Under the pieces are notes generated by a model. The model was not told where the DNA came from, did no database searches, and saw nothing but the letters and a program-made list of their open reading frames with translations. From positions 1 to 20,088 of the forward strand of contig CAJTUM010000031.1 of NCBI GenBank assembly GCA_910579575.1: 20,088 nt of DNA. The letters are read 5' to 3'. This DNA is from an uncultured Eubacteriales bacterium. GTDB lineage: Bacteria; Bacillota; Clostridia; Oscillospirales; Butyricicoccaceae. Positions within the stretch are counted from its first letter, which is position 1, and the number at the start of each line of letters is the position of its first letter. The position numbers and the translations under genes were made by a program. Shown piece by piece: positions 1 through 7,206 of this stretch.

Positions 1-156
1 CCTCCACAAATTCCAATTCACTTTCTTCATATCCATATTATAACAGTTCCATATATCCGCCACAACAAAAATCAGCATACCCTTTGATATTTTTCTGCCT
101 TGAAAATGCACACTTCTTTCTTCCTCTTGATTACCCAACACAGAAAAGAAAAAACG
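1..156. other. AT-rich left edge, no firm gene
   Basis: This stretch is clearly more AT-rich than the heme operon. On the minus strand an ATG at 78-76 opens a frame that runs off the left edge of the window (reading MLIFVVADIW at its start), but no Shine-Dalgarno sequence stands at a proper distance and the composition is not convincingly coding. No hairpin with a T tract was seen. It may be the edge of a degraded or horizontally acquired segment together with the fragment to its right. Confidence 0.3.
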
Positions 157-351
157 CTACTCGTCCTCATTATCAAAATGATTATTCCTTAATACTTCCC
201 GTAACAGTTCCATATCTTCTTTTGAATTGGGGTTTATCATTTTTACAACCTGATAAGGCGTATCGTACTTGTGTCCGTCTGTGCTTTCCCCAAACATATC
301 CATGCTGTATAAATCATCATAGCGGTTTAATATTAAATGAAAGCAAATGTT
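157..351 (-). pseudogene. Coding-like fragment without a start, function unknown
   Basis: On the minus strand an open frame runs from just after a TAA (354-352) to a TAG at 159-157. Its last 48 codons read like a real protein C-terminus: they begin MDMFGESTDGHKYDTPYQ and end LREVLRNNHFDNEDE, with a hydrophilic, acidic end. The first in-frame ATG (303-301) has no ribosome binding site, and the frame upstream of it (NICFHLILNRYDD) also looks coding. The 5' part therefore appears to have been lost and this is probably the tail of a decayed gene. Base composition is much lower in GC than the neighbouring operon, which fits foreign origin. I do not recognise the family. It could also be a chance open frame. 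Confidence 0.35.
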
Positions 352-377
352 TTAAATAAATATCTTTGAACATCCGG

Positions 378-428
378 TCAGCCGATATCCCCTTTCCGAA
401 TGGCCTCCGCCAGCTCCTTGGCATAACA
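378..428 (-). pseudogene. Relic of a hemB 3' end (last 16 codons plus stop)
   Basis: Read on the minus strand this encodes CYAKELAEAIRKGDIG followed by TGA. The intact hemB in this window ends YYAKELAEAMRKGDIG followed by TGA. By hand alignment the 51 bases match bases 2274-2324 at 44 positions. Five of the seven differences lie in two changed codons (Tyr to Cys, Met to Ile) or are synonymous third-position changes, so the copy diverged while still under coding selection. Similarity starts and stops sharply: it ends exactly at the stop codon, and upstream the frame meets a TAG at 455-453. No start codon or rest of the enzyme is present. It is best explained as the remnant of a second hemB, lost by deletion. 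Confidence 0.75.
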
Positions 429-440
429 GGAGCTTCCTCC

Positions 441-454
441 AGAAAATATTTTCT
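441..454. repeat. Perfect 14-bp palindrome
   Basis: AGAAAATATTTTCT is its own reverse complement. It sits between the hemB relic and the stop codon of the small gene at 474-875. It could be a weak transcript 3' hairpin or a protein binding site. There is no GC-rich stem, so it is not a convincing intrinsic terminator. Confidence 0.35.
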
Positions 455-473
455 ATGATAAAATTGCAGCTTT

Positions 474-875
474 TTAGATATTAACGTCAAAGACGGCGGA
501 AATTTGCTCGTTTTTCACCTGAAACTCCATTTCAAACCAGAAATCAAGCTGTTCGCCAAAGCTGGCGGGGTTATAGGTATTGAAAGAAACCCCCTTCTCA
601 TTCAGCGCGTCAGTTTCATTGAGGCATTGGGGATCGAAGCGGTCCACCGTGTATTTTTGCCCGTTGTACTCTTCCCATAACGCCAACTGCTCTTCCAGCC
701 ATTTGCCGAAGCCGAGGCAAGCGTTCTCCACAGTTTTATCCGCTCCCATCTGGCCAGCCCAGGCGAGTTTTGGCGGAATGCTGGCGGCCAGACGAGGGAA
801 ATCTTTGTCCGCTATGGCGTTGACCATTTCTTTTATGAGCTCTGTGGCTTTTGCGTTAAATTCCTGTTGCGTCAT
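474..875 (-). CDS. Uncharacterised 133-residue protein
   Basis: The start chosen is the ATG at 875-873 (MTQQEFNAKATELIKEMV), because GAGGAGGA lies about seven bases upstream. A start seven codons earlier would lie on top of that ribosome binding site. The protein is soluble, acidic and has no signal peptide or membrane segment. An N-terminal helix (about 5-25) is followed by a mixed region rich in Trp, Phe and Asn, and the C-terminus (FWFEMEFQVKNEQISAVFDV) looks like beta strands. The size and helix-then-strand order are loosely reminiscent of NTF2/SnoaL-like folds, but no diagnostic motif supports this, so the function is unknown. It lies 110 bases downstream of hemL on the same strand and might be read through from the operon, though a hairpin in the gap may separate them. 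Confidence 0.8.
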   Translation of the reverse strand: MTQQEFNAKATELIKEMVNAIADKDFPRLAASIPPKLAWAGQMGADKTVENACLGFGKWLEEQLALWEEYNGQKYTVDRFDPQCLNETDALNEKGVSFNTYNPASFGEQLDFWFEMEFQVKNEQISAVFDVNI

Positions 876-929
876 GTCGTTCCTCCTCTCGAGCAAACTC
901 CGTTTGCGCTTTGTCGATTTATGAAAACA

Positions 930-972
930 GTGCCCAGTACCGGGGCTTTTGAGCAGCTCCGGCTCCGGGCAT
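930..972 (-). terminator. Possible hairpin after hemL
   Basis: TGCCC (931-935) pairs with GGGCA (968-972), and inner GC-rich segments (CCGGGGC and GCTCCGG regions) can pair imperfectly around a central TTTTGAG. On the minus strand the stem is followed by CTGTTTTCAT, a weak T tract. It lies just after the hemL stop and is the only candidate end for the tetrapyrrole operon. The stem is imperfect, so the call is tentative. Confidence 0.3.
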
Positions 973-985
973 TTTGACTGCTATA

Positions 986-2272
986 TCATCTCAAGCCGAC
1001 ACGGGTCACGCCTCCAGGCGCACGCCTGGCGAGCTGAACCGTCTGGTCGATATCCGCTTCGGTGTGGGCGCGGCTGACAAACATGGCCTCGAACTGGGCG
1101 GGGGCCAGGTAGACGCCGTTGGCCAGCATATAGCGGAAATAGGCGGCGTAGCGGTCTACGTCGCTTTGCTTGGCGGAGGCGAAGTCCGTCACTGGGCCAG
1201 GGGTAAAGAAGGCGCACACCAGGCTGCCTATCTGGTTCACCGCACAGCCGGGCAGGGCTTGGCGCAGGCCCTGGGCCAGTTTTTCGCCTAATCGATTGAT
1301 ATATTGGTAAATTTCCGGCCGATTCCGCAGCTGGGTCAGGTTGGCTAGGCCGGCGGCCATGGCAACCGGGTTGCCCGAAAGAGTGCCCGCCTGGTACACC
1401 GCCCCCAGAGGGGAGACGCAGGACATGATTTCCCGCCTGCCTCCATAGGCGCCTACGGGCATCCCGCCGCCGATGATCTTGCCATAGCAGACCAAATCCG
1501 GCTCCACGCCGAAATATTCCACAGCGCCGCCGAAAGCCAGGCGGAAGCCGGTGATGACCTCGTCAAAAATTAGCAGCGCGCCGTGTTTGTCGCACAGCCG
1601 ACGCAGGCCGGGCAGAAAACCGGCCTCCGGCAGAACCACGCCCATATTGGCGCCCACCGGCTCCACAATAATCGCCGCCACCTGGTTTGGATATTGGTCC
1701 AACAGGGCTTCTACAGAATGCAGGTCGTTGTATTCCGCCAACAGCGTGTCTTGGGCGGCGCCTTTTGTTACGCCGGCGCTGTCCGGCGCGCCGTTGGTCA
1801 GAGCGCCGCTGCCCGCTTTCACCAGCATACTGTCGCAATGGCCGTGATAGCAGCCGGCAAATTTAATCAATTTTTCCCGCCCAGTGAAACCGCGAGCCAG
1901 CCGCAGGGCGCTCATAACGGCCTCTGTGCCGCTGTTGACCATCCGCGCCATTTCAATGGGTTGGACGGCCTCGCATATCAACTCCGCCATCTCCACCTCC
2001 CGGCGGGTGGCCGCGCCGAAGCTCAGCCCCTCCCGGACGGCTTGTTCCACCGCTTGGCGGACCGCAGGGTCCCCGTGGCCCAGGATCATCGGGCCCCAGG
2101 AATTGACGAAATCCAAATAGGAAACCCCGTCTTCATCGGTAATAACGGCCCCTTGGGCCTTTTGAATAAATTTGGGCGCGCCTCCCACGGCGTTGAAAGC
2201 CCGCACCGGACTGTTGACGCCGCCGGGCATCACGCGCTTAGCCCGCTCAAAGAGTTGTTCGGAAAGACTCAT
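986..2272 (-). CDS. hemL: Glutamate-1-semialdehyde 2,1-aminomutase
   Basis: This PLP enzyme converts glutamate-1-semialdehyde to 5-aminolevulinate, the second step of the C5 pathway. At 428 residues it has normal length. The N-terminus MSLSEQLFERAKRVMPGG with SPVRAF is typical. The PLP lysine is K265 in VCYGKIIGGGMPVGAYGG; FDEVITGFR (about 236-244) supplies the Asp that contacts the cofactor ring, and NSGTEAVM (about 113-120) the phosphate-binding region. The ATG at 2272-2270 is chosen over an upstream in-frame ATG inside hemB because AAAGGGGG stands about 14 bases before it and the family starts here. Its start lies one base after the hemB stop, so translation is probably coupled. It is the last gene of the operon. 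Confidence 0.97.
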   Translation of the reverse strand: MSLSEQLFERAKRVMPGGVNSPVRAFNAVGGAPKFIQKAQGAVITDEDGVSYLDFVNSWGPMILGHGDPAVRQAVEQAVREGLSFGAATRREVEMAELICEAVQPIEMARMVNSGTEAVMSALRLARGFTGREKLIKFAGCYHGHCDSMLVKAGSGALTNGAPDSAGVTKGAAQDTLLAEYNDLHSVEALLDQYPNQVAAIIVEPVGANMGVVLPEAGFLPGLRRLCDKHGALLIFDEVITGFRLAFGGAVEYFGVEPDLVCYGKIIGGGMPVGAYGGRREIMSCVSPLGAVYQAGTLSGNPVAMAAGLANLTQLRNRPEIYQYINRLGEKLAQGLRQALPGCAVNQIGSLVCAFFTPGPVTDFASAKQSDVDRYAAYFRYMLANGVYLAPAQFEAMFVSRAHTEADIDQTVQLARRAPGGVTRVGLR

Positions 2273-2273
2273 A

Positions 2274-3254
2274 TCAGCCGATATCCCCCTTTCGCATGGC
2301 TTCCGCCAGCTCTTTGGCATAGTAGGTAATCAAAATATCCGCCCCGGCTCGGAAAACGGAAACGGCGCTTTCGCACATAACGCCGTATTCGTCGATCAGT
2401 CCGGCGGCGGCAGCGGCTTTGGTCATGGCGTATTCGCCGCTGACGCTATAGGCCGCCAAGGGCAAGTCGGTTTGCTCCGCCACTGCCCGAATAACGTCCA
2501 GATAAGCCAGGGCGGGCTTGACCATCAGCAGGTCGGCGCCCTGTTGGGCGTCCTGCCTGGCCTCTTTCAAGGCTTCCTTTACATTGTGATAATCCATCTG
2601 ATAGGTTTTTCGGTCGCCGAAGCTGGGGGCGCTGCCCGCTGCGTCCCGAAAGGGGCCGTAGAAGGAGGAGGCATATTTTACCGCATAGGACAAAATGGGG
2701 GCGTTGAGAAAACCGGCTTGATCCAACCCCCGGCGCAGAGCGGCCACTCGGCCGTCCATCATATCCGAAGGGGCTACCATATCCGCCCCGGCGGCAATAT
2801 GAGAAACCGCCGTGCGGGTCAGGTAGTCCAGCGTCTTATCGTTGTCCACGTCCTGGCCTTCCAGAATGCCGCAGTGGCCGTGGGAGGTGTATTCGCACAG
2901 ACAGACGTCGGTAATCAGGTAAATTTCCTTGCCGAATTGCCGGCGAATGGCCTGAAGGCCCTGCTGCACAACGCCGTTTTCCGCAAAAGCCTGGCTGCCG
3001 CAGGCGTCCTTTTCGGCGGGCAGGCCAAAAAGCAACAGCTTGTCCACGCCGGCTTTGAGCGCGGCTTCTACGCCTCGGGCCGCCTGGTCCGGACTGTAGT
3101 GGAAATGGCCGGGAAGAGAAGGGATTTCATTACAAATGTTGGTTCCCTCTTGCAAAAACAGAGGGAGAATCAGGCTTTTGGGGCTGACCCGGGTTTCTCG
3201 GACCATGCCTCGCAGGGCGGGGCAGCCCCGCAGCCGGCGGCTGCGTTCAATCAT
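2274..3254 (-). CDS. hemB: Porphobilinogen synthase (ALA dehydratase)
   Basis: HemB condenses two 5-aminolevulinate molecules to porphobilinogen. It has 326 residues, the usual length. The two Schiff-base lysines are visible as K193 (SYAVKYASSFYGPFRDA) and K246 (LLMVKPALAYLD). The metal site DVCLCEYTSHGHCG carries Cys118, Cys120 and Cys128, which marks the zinc-dependent type rather than the Asp-rich magnesium type. The ATG at 3254-3252 has AGGAGG about eight bases upstream. The start overlaps the end of cobA-hemD by eight bases, and the hemL start follows one base after its TGA. A diverged relic of this gene's last codons is found at 378-428. Confidence 0.97.
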   Translation of the reverse strand: MIERSRRLRGCPALRGMVRETRVSPKSLILPLFLQEGTNICNEIPSLPGHFHYSPDQAARGVEAALKAGVDKLLLFGLPAEKDACGSQAFAENGVVQQGLQAIRRQFGKEIYLITDVCLCEYTSHGHCGILEGQDVDNDKTLDYLTRTAVSHIAAGADMVAPSDMMDGRVAALRRGLDQAGFLNAPILSYAVKYASSFYGPFRDAAGSAPSFGDRKTYQMDYHNVKEALKEARQDAQQGADLLMVKPALAYLDVIRAVAEQTDLPLAAYSVSGEYAMTKAAAAAGLIDEYGVMCESAVSVFRAGADILITYYAKELAEAMRKGDIG

Positions 3255-4725
3255 GGAAAAAGCCTCCTATCAAAGTTTCGATCATCGAATCGACGGTCGC
3301 TTCCGGCGAGACGGCGGGATTCATGCCCAGCCCTCGGGCTCGGGCCGCCGTCTGCGCGCCGATGCACAGAGCGGGCAGGGCAGAAAAATCCGTCTCCGCC
3401 GGGCAGCAGGCGGCGAAGCTCTCCGCCGTGCTGGCGCTGGTGAATAAAATGGCGTCGTAAACAGAGGGATTGATTTGCCGCTCTGGCGAGCAAGGGATCA
3501 CGCGGTAGACGGCCAGCGCTTGCCAGGGAATATGCGCCTGGTCCAGCTCGTCCGTCAGACCGGGGGAAGCCGTCTCCGCTCGGGGGATCAGCGCCCGGCT
3601 TTGTCGGTTCAGCAGATTTTGGGCCAGCATCTGCCGGGCTAACGCCTGGCCGCTGTATTCCTCGGGCACGAAATCCGCCAGCAGGCCGTATCGCTCCAGC
3701 GCTTGGGCGGTTTTGGGCCCCACGGCGGCCAGCTTTTTGCCTGCCAGACGGCGGGCGTCCAGCCCTTGCCGCCGCAAGCCTTGGAAAAAGGCGTCCACCC
3801 CCCCTATGCTGGAAAACAGAAGCCAGTCAAAGCCCTGTTCCGGCGGCCAAGAGAAGGGAAGAGGTTGGCGGCGAACGGCGGGAAGACAATCCCCCTGAGC
3901 GCCCAGCGCCGCCAGACGAGCCGCCAGCGCCTGGCCCTCTTGTTGGGGGCGAGTAATCAAAATGCGCTTGCCCTTCAGCGGCAGCTTTTCATACCAGTTG
4001 AATTGACTTGCCAACGACGCCACGCCGCCGATCAACAAAACGGCGGGAGACTGAACGGCCTGTTCCTCCATTGTTTGGGCCAGGCGGTTCAACGGGCAAA
4101 CGAAACTGCGCTGATTGGGACGGGCGCCGTTTTCCACAATGGCGGCAGGGGCTCCGCCGTCCATGCCCGCCTCCAGCAGGCCGGCGGCAATCTGAGGGGC
4201 GGAAGCCACGGACATCAAAAAAATCAACGTGCCTTCCAGCTTGGCAAGGGTTTGGTAGTCCAATTCCAGCTTGCCGTTCTTCTGCTTGTGGCCGGTAATA
4301 ATATGCAGGGAAGAGCAATAATTGCGATGGGTGACGGGGATGCCGGCATAGGCCGGCGCGGCCAAAGCGGAAGTGACGCCGGGGACCACTTCAAAGGGAA
4401 CGCCTTGCGCAGCCAGGGCCTCCAGCTCTTCGCCGCCGCGCCCAAAGACAAAGGGGTCTCCTCCCTTGAGACGAACCACCCGTTTTCCGGCCAGGCTCTG
4501 TTCCAGCAGAATCTCGTTGATGCGGCTCTGGGGCACAGGATGGCGGCCCGCCTGCTTGCCGACGTCGATTTTTTCCGCCTCTGGGGGAATCAGCTCCAGC
4601 ACGCCCTGGCCTGCCAGCCGGTCGTAGACCACAACCTCCGCTTGTTCCAGAGCCTGCTTGCCCCGCAAAGTCAGCAGCCCTGGGTCGCCGGGGCCGGCGC
4701 CCACCAAAATGACGTTACCGGTCAC
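3247..4725 (-). CDS. cobA-hemD: Fused uroporphyrinogen-III C-methyltransferase / uroporphyrinogen-III synthase
   Basis: This bifunctional protein of about 492 residues closes hydroxymethylbilane to uroporphyrinogen III (C-terminal HemD) and methylates it twice with SAM to precorrin-2 (N-terminal CobA/SUMT). CobA spans about 1-245: VGAGPGDPGLLTLRG (8-22), RLKGGDPFVFGRGGEE (86-101), VPGVTSA (115-121) and the GIPVTHR region (129-135). HemD begins about residue 252 with GKRILITRP and contains LLFSSIGGVDAFF and LFTSASTAESF. The start is read as the GTG at 4725-4723 because GAGGAGG is seven bases upstream; the TTG one codon earlier is only four bases from it. It overlaps the end of hemC by 11 bases. 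The fusion is common in Clostridia and directs the pathway to siroheme/corrinoids. Confidence 0.95.
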   Translation of the reverse strand: MTGNVILVGAGPGDPGLLTLRGKQALEQAEVVVYDRLAGQGVLELIPPEAEKIDVGKQAGRHPVPQSRINEILLEQSLAGKRVVRLKGGDPFVFGRGGEELEALAAQGVPFEVVPGVTSALAAPAYAGIPVTHRNYCSSLHIITGHKQKNGKLELDYQTLAKLEGTLIFLMSVASAPQIAAGLLEAGMDGGAPAAIVENGARPNQRSFVCPLNRLAQTMEEQAVQSPAVLLIGGVASLASQFNWYEKLPLKGKRILITRPQQEGQALAARLAALGAQGDCLPAVRRQPLPFSWPPEQGFDWLLFSSIGGVDAFFQGLRRQGLDARRLAGKKLAAVGPKTAQALERYGLLADFVPEEYSGQALARQMLAQNLLNRQSRALIPRAETASPGLTDELDQAHIPWQALAVYRVIPCSPERQINPSVYDAILFTSASTAESFAACCPAETDFSALPALCIGAQTAARARGLGMNPAVSPEATVDSMIETLIGGFFHD

Positions 4726-5599
4726 CAAGAGCCCTCCTCTCCTTCATCGCCAGGGCCAGTCGCCGGGCCAACTGAGGCCCTTGCTCCGCCGGGCCCTGGG
4801 TCTGCTGGATTTCCCAACCCTGTTCATCCCAGTAGAGCCCTCGCAGAACGATCTGCCCCTGCTGAACGCGGGCATAGGCCGCCACCGGAGAAGAGCATCC
4901 GCCGTCCAGGGTCTGGAGGAAGGCCCGCTCCGCCAAGGCGCAAAGTTCCGCCTCGTTATTATTGAGAGGAGATAGAATGGACGGGTCGAAATCCGCCCGG
5001 GCTTGGACGGCCAAAATGCCCTGGCCGGCGGCGGGCAGCATTTCCTCCGGCGCAAAGACGCGGCTGACGCGGTTTTCCAACCCCAAGCGGCGCAGGCCGG
5101 CCACAGCCAATACAAGAGCGCCATATTGACCAGAATCCAGCTTTTGCAGGCGGGTGAGCACATTGCCTCGCGCCGGCTCTACCCGGCAGCCGGGAAACAG
5201 CTTTTCCAGCTGGATGCGCCTGCGGGGGCTGGCCGAGCCGACGGGAAGGGAAAGGTCCGCCTCTTCCATCCCTGGAGCCAGCACAAGAGCGTCTCGAGGG
5301 TCCTCTCGAGGAGAAAAAGCGATCAACGGCAGCTGAGGGTTGAGCTCTGCCGGCAGATCCTTGACGCAATGGACCGTCAAGTCCACATGGCCTTCCAGCA
5401 GCGCTTGGTCCAGCTCCTTGACGAACAGGCCTTTTCCGCCAACTTGGTCCAGCGTTCGGTCCAAAATTTTGTCGCCGGTGGTCTTCATAGCGACGATTTC
5501 CGTTTCAATTTCCGGCCGGACTCTCCCCAACGCTTGGACAAAAAGCTCTGTTTGCACAACGGCCAGCTTGCTGTCTCGGGTCCCGATGCGAAGTTTCAT
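4715..5599 (-). CDS. hemC: Hydroxymethylbilane synthase (porphobilinogen deaminase)
   Basis: HemC polymerises four porphobilinogens to hydroxymethylbilane. At 294 residues it is slightly shorter than many homologues but complete. MKLRIGTRDSKLAVVQT is the family N-terminus. The dipyrromethane cofactor attaches to Cys235 in LDGGCSSPVAAYA. The catalytic Asp is D81 in VHCVKDLP, and GSASPRRRIQL and ARGNVLTRL carry the substrate-binding arginines. The ATG at 5599-5597 has GGGAGG about six bases upstream. Longer frames to the right are spurious because they run through the sirC-like gene in another frame. It shares an ATGA overlap with that gene's stop (5599-5596), a sign of translational coupling. 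Confidence 0.97.
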   Translation of the reverse strand: MKLRIGTRDSKLAVVQTELFVQALGRVRPEIETEIVAMKTTGDKILDRTLDQVGGKGLFVKELDQALLEGHVDLTVHCVKDLPAELNPQLPLIAFSPREDPRDALVLAPGMEEADLSLPVGSASPRRRIQLEKLFPGCRVEPARGNVLTRLQKLDSGQYGALVLAVAGLRRLGLENRVSRVFAPEEMLPAAGQGILAVQARADFDPSILSPLNNNEAELCALAERAFLQTLDGGCSSPVAAYARVQQGQIVLRGLYWDEQGWEIQQTQGPAEQGPQLARRLALAMKERRALGDR

Positions 5600-6069
5600 C
5601 CAATTACCTCCCTGATTTGCCCGGCGGCCCGGGCCACGGCGGCGTGGTCCCGGCCGTCGCCGGCAACGCCGATGGTCAATGTTTCGGTTTCGACGAGAGC
5701 GGGGAAGAAAAACGTGCATTCCTCCGCTCGGTCGGCCACGCTGACAAAGCAGCCCGCCTGCCGGGCCAGCAGACCGATTTGCCGGTTGGTTTCCCGGCTG
5801 TCCGTGGCGGCTACCGCCACAAAAGCCCCTTCCAAATCGCGGGGCTCAAAGGGGCGGCGGGCGGTTTTCAGCAAACCTTGCCGCTCCAGCGCCAGAATGG
5901 AAGGGTCCAATTGGGGCGCCACGGCCAGAATTTCAAAGGAAAAGCGGCAAAGGGTTCGACATCGCCGGGCAGCCACAGCGCCTGCCACTAAGGCCTTTTT
6001 GCCTCGGATATCGCAGAACAGAGGAAACCGGTCCTTTTGGGGGAAGGGAGGCTCAACGCATTCCTTCAT
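5596..6069 (-). CDS. SirC/CysG-N/Met8-type precorrin-2 dehydrogenase-like protein
   Basis: This 157-residue protein belongs by sequence pattern to the family that oxidises precorrin-2 to sirohydrochlorin with NAD. Seen: FPLFCDIRGKKALV at the start of the Rossmann strand (15-28), ILAVAPQLDPSI (47-58), the ATDSRETNRQI segment (88-98) with a candidate catalytic Asp90, and VSVADRAEECTFFFPALV (109-126). Two features are odd. The usual glycine loop VVGGGxVAxRK is reduced to VAGAVAARR, two residues shorter, and the usual STGGKSPALAR segment reads GVAGDGRDHAAVAR. NAD binding and activity are therefore uncertain. Position between hemA and hemC, with coupling to hemC, supports the assignment. The ATG at 6069 lies 13 bases after the hemA stop with AAGGGG upstream. 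It could be an inactive or repurposed member. Confidence 0.85.
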   Translation of the reverse strand: MKECVEPPFPQKDRFPLFCDIRGKKALVAGAVAARRCRTLCRFSFEILAVAPQLDPSILALERQGLLKTARRPFEPRDLEGAFVAVAATDSRETNRQIGLLARQAGCFVSVADRAEECTFFFPALVETETLTIGVAGDGRDHAAVARAAGQIREVIG

Positions 6070-6082
6070 GGTTCCGCCCCTT

Positions 6083-7093
6083 TCAGTTGGAAGCGGCCTG
6101 CCGGCGGAAACGTTCCCATTTCAGAAAATCCTGGCGGTATTTTTCCACAATGGTTTCCGCTTGGGCCAAAGCCTGGGTTCGGGCCTGACGGATGTCGTCG
6201 CCGGCGCCCTGGCTCAGGGTGTCGATATCCAGCAGCGCAACCTGGCCCGGGACAGCGCAGGCCGGGTCGATATCCCGGGGAGAGGCCAGATCGATCAGCA
6301 AAGCAGGCTTTTTTGCCAGCCGATGAAAGGGTTGGGCCTCGATGGTATAATGGGGGCTGGAGGTGGCGCTGACAACAGCGTCGAACGCCGGCATATACTG
6401 ATATCTGAGGGAATAATCGAAGGCTTGGGCGCCGGCGGGAACCTGGATTTGGCCCCGTTTATACTGCCGCAGAGTCATGGATACCGCAAAGCCCTGGTCC
6501 AACAGCGTTTCCGCCGTCAACCGGCCCATTTCTCCGTTACCGACGACCAGGATTTTCTGGGGCGGCGGCGTCTGACGTTCCAGGGCTTTCAGCGTTTCGG
6601 TGGCCGCGGAATTTCCCGAGCGGACGAAGCGCACCTCGGTTTTAATCCGTTTGGCGGCGGTGACGGCCGTGCGGAACAGCACCTCCAGCACGCCGTCGGC
6701 AGTCCGTTGCTCCCGAGCGGTTAGAGCGGCGCTTTTTACCTGAGAAATGATCTGGTCTTCCCCCCAAATCTGGGAAAGGGCGCCGCAGGAAAGCAGGCAC
6801 AAATGGCGAAAGCACTCGTCTCCCCGACAGATGTGATAGAGGCCCCGACAGGAGGCGAAATCGATGTTCGCCGCCTGACAAAGCAGCTCAAAAGGGTCTG
6901 GAAAAAAGCCCTCCTGGCAGGAAAGATAGATCTCCGTCCGGTTGCAGGTGGCCAGCAGCGCCGCGCCCAATACATGAGGGGAGCTTTTCAGAGCCTCCAG
7001 CAGCAGAAGCTGCTTGGTTTTTGTAAAGGAAAAACGCTGCCGAACGTCGATGCCGGCCAAGGAATGGTCCACGCCGGCCATGCAGATATTCAA
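6083..7093 (-). CDS. hemA: Glutamyl-tRNA reductase, short form
   Basis: HemA reduces glutamyl-tRNA(Glu) to glutamate-1-semialdehyde, the committed step of the C5 pathway. The N-terminus MNICMAGVDHSLAGIDVRQR aligns with the family start. The catalytic Cys50 is in LATCNRTEIY, followed by WGEDQIISQVK and the NADPH motif VVGNGEMGRLTAE. The start is taken as the TTG at 7093-7091, with GGAG 11 bases upstream; alternatives are a TTG at 7114 with no ribosome binding site and an ATG at 7081 that would trim the first strand. The protein has about 336 residues and ends shortly after the linking helix (EKYRQDFLKWERF), so the roughly 100-residue C-terminal dimerisation domain of standard GluTR is absent. 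It is the first gene of the operon. Confidence 0.95.
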   Translation of the reverse strand: MNICMAGVDHSLAGIDVRQRFSFTKTKQLLLLEALKSSPHVLGAALLATCNRTEIYLSCQEGFFPDPFELLCQAANIDFASCRGLYHICRGDECFRHLCLLSCGALSQIWGEDQIISQVKSAALTAREQRTADGVLEVLFRTAVTAAKRIKTEVRFVRSGNSAATETLKALERQTPPPQKILVVGNGEMGRLTAETLLDQGFAVSMTLRQYKRGQIQVPAGAQAFDYSLRYQYMPAFDAVVSATSSPHYTIEAQPFHRLAKKPALLIDLASPRDIDPACAVPGQVALLDIDTLSQGAGDDIRQARTQALAQAETIVEKYRQDFLKWERFRRQAASN

Positions 7094-7164
7094 AGCTCGT
7101 CCATCTCCAATCAAAGCTGATTTCAGCTGAAAATTTTCAGAAAAAAAGCCGGTTGACGGCCTTA
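7094..7164 (-). promoter_or_regulatory. hemA leader with overlapping palindromes
   Basis: The predicted hemA 5' leader is about 70 bases. In the direction of transcription it holds GGCCTAAGGCC, then a short stem GCCG/CGGC followed by seven T, then two overlapping inverted repeats: CTGAAAATTTTCAG (7140-7127) and AGCTGAAATCAGCT (7128-7115). The last two share their junction bases, so only one can fold fully at a time. They end about seven bases before the GGAG that serves hemA. This suggests control at the leader or a dimeric repressor site, but no known riboswitch class is recognisable. Confidence 0.4.
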
Positions 7165-7170
7165 GGCCCT

Positions 7171-7200
7171 ATTATATAAAAAACCCGGCGCTTTTGTCAA
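7171..7200 (-). promoter_or_regulatory. Sigma-A promoter of the tetrapyrrole operon
   Basis: On the minus strand TTGACA (7200-7195) and TATAAT (7176-7171) are both perfect consensus and separated by 18 bases. The predicted transcription start is near 7164, giving a short leader before hemA. No competing promoter was seen between the operon genes, which overlap or nearly touch. Confidence 0.88.
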
Positions 7201-7206
7201 ATGCGT

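Noticed and set aside
974..6724. Many long open frames on the plus strand opposite the heme operon (for example 2172-3443, 3703-4965, 5003-6724)
   Set aside because: They are antisense shadows of strongly conserved enzyme genes, caused by high GC; they lack ribosome binding sites and recognisable domains.
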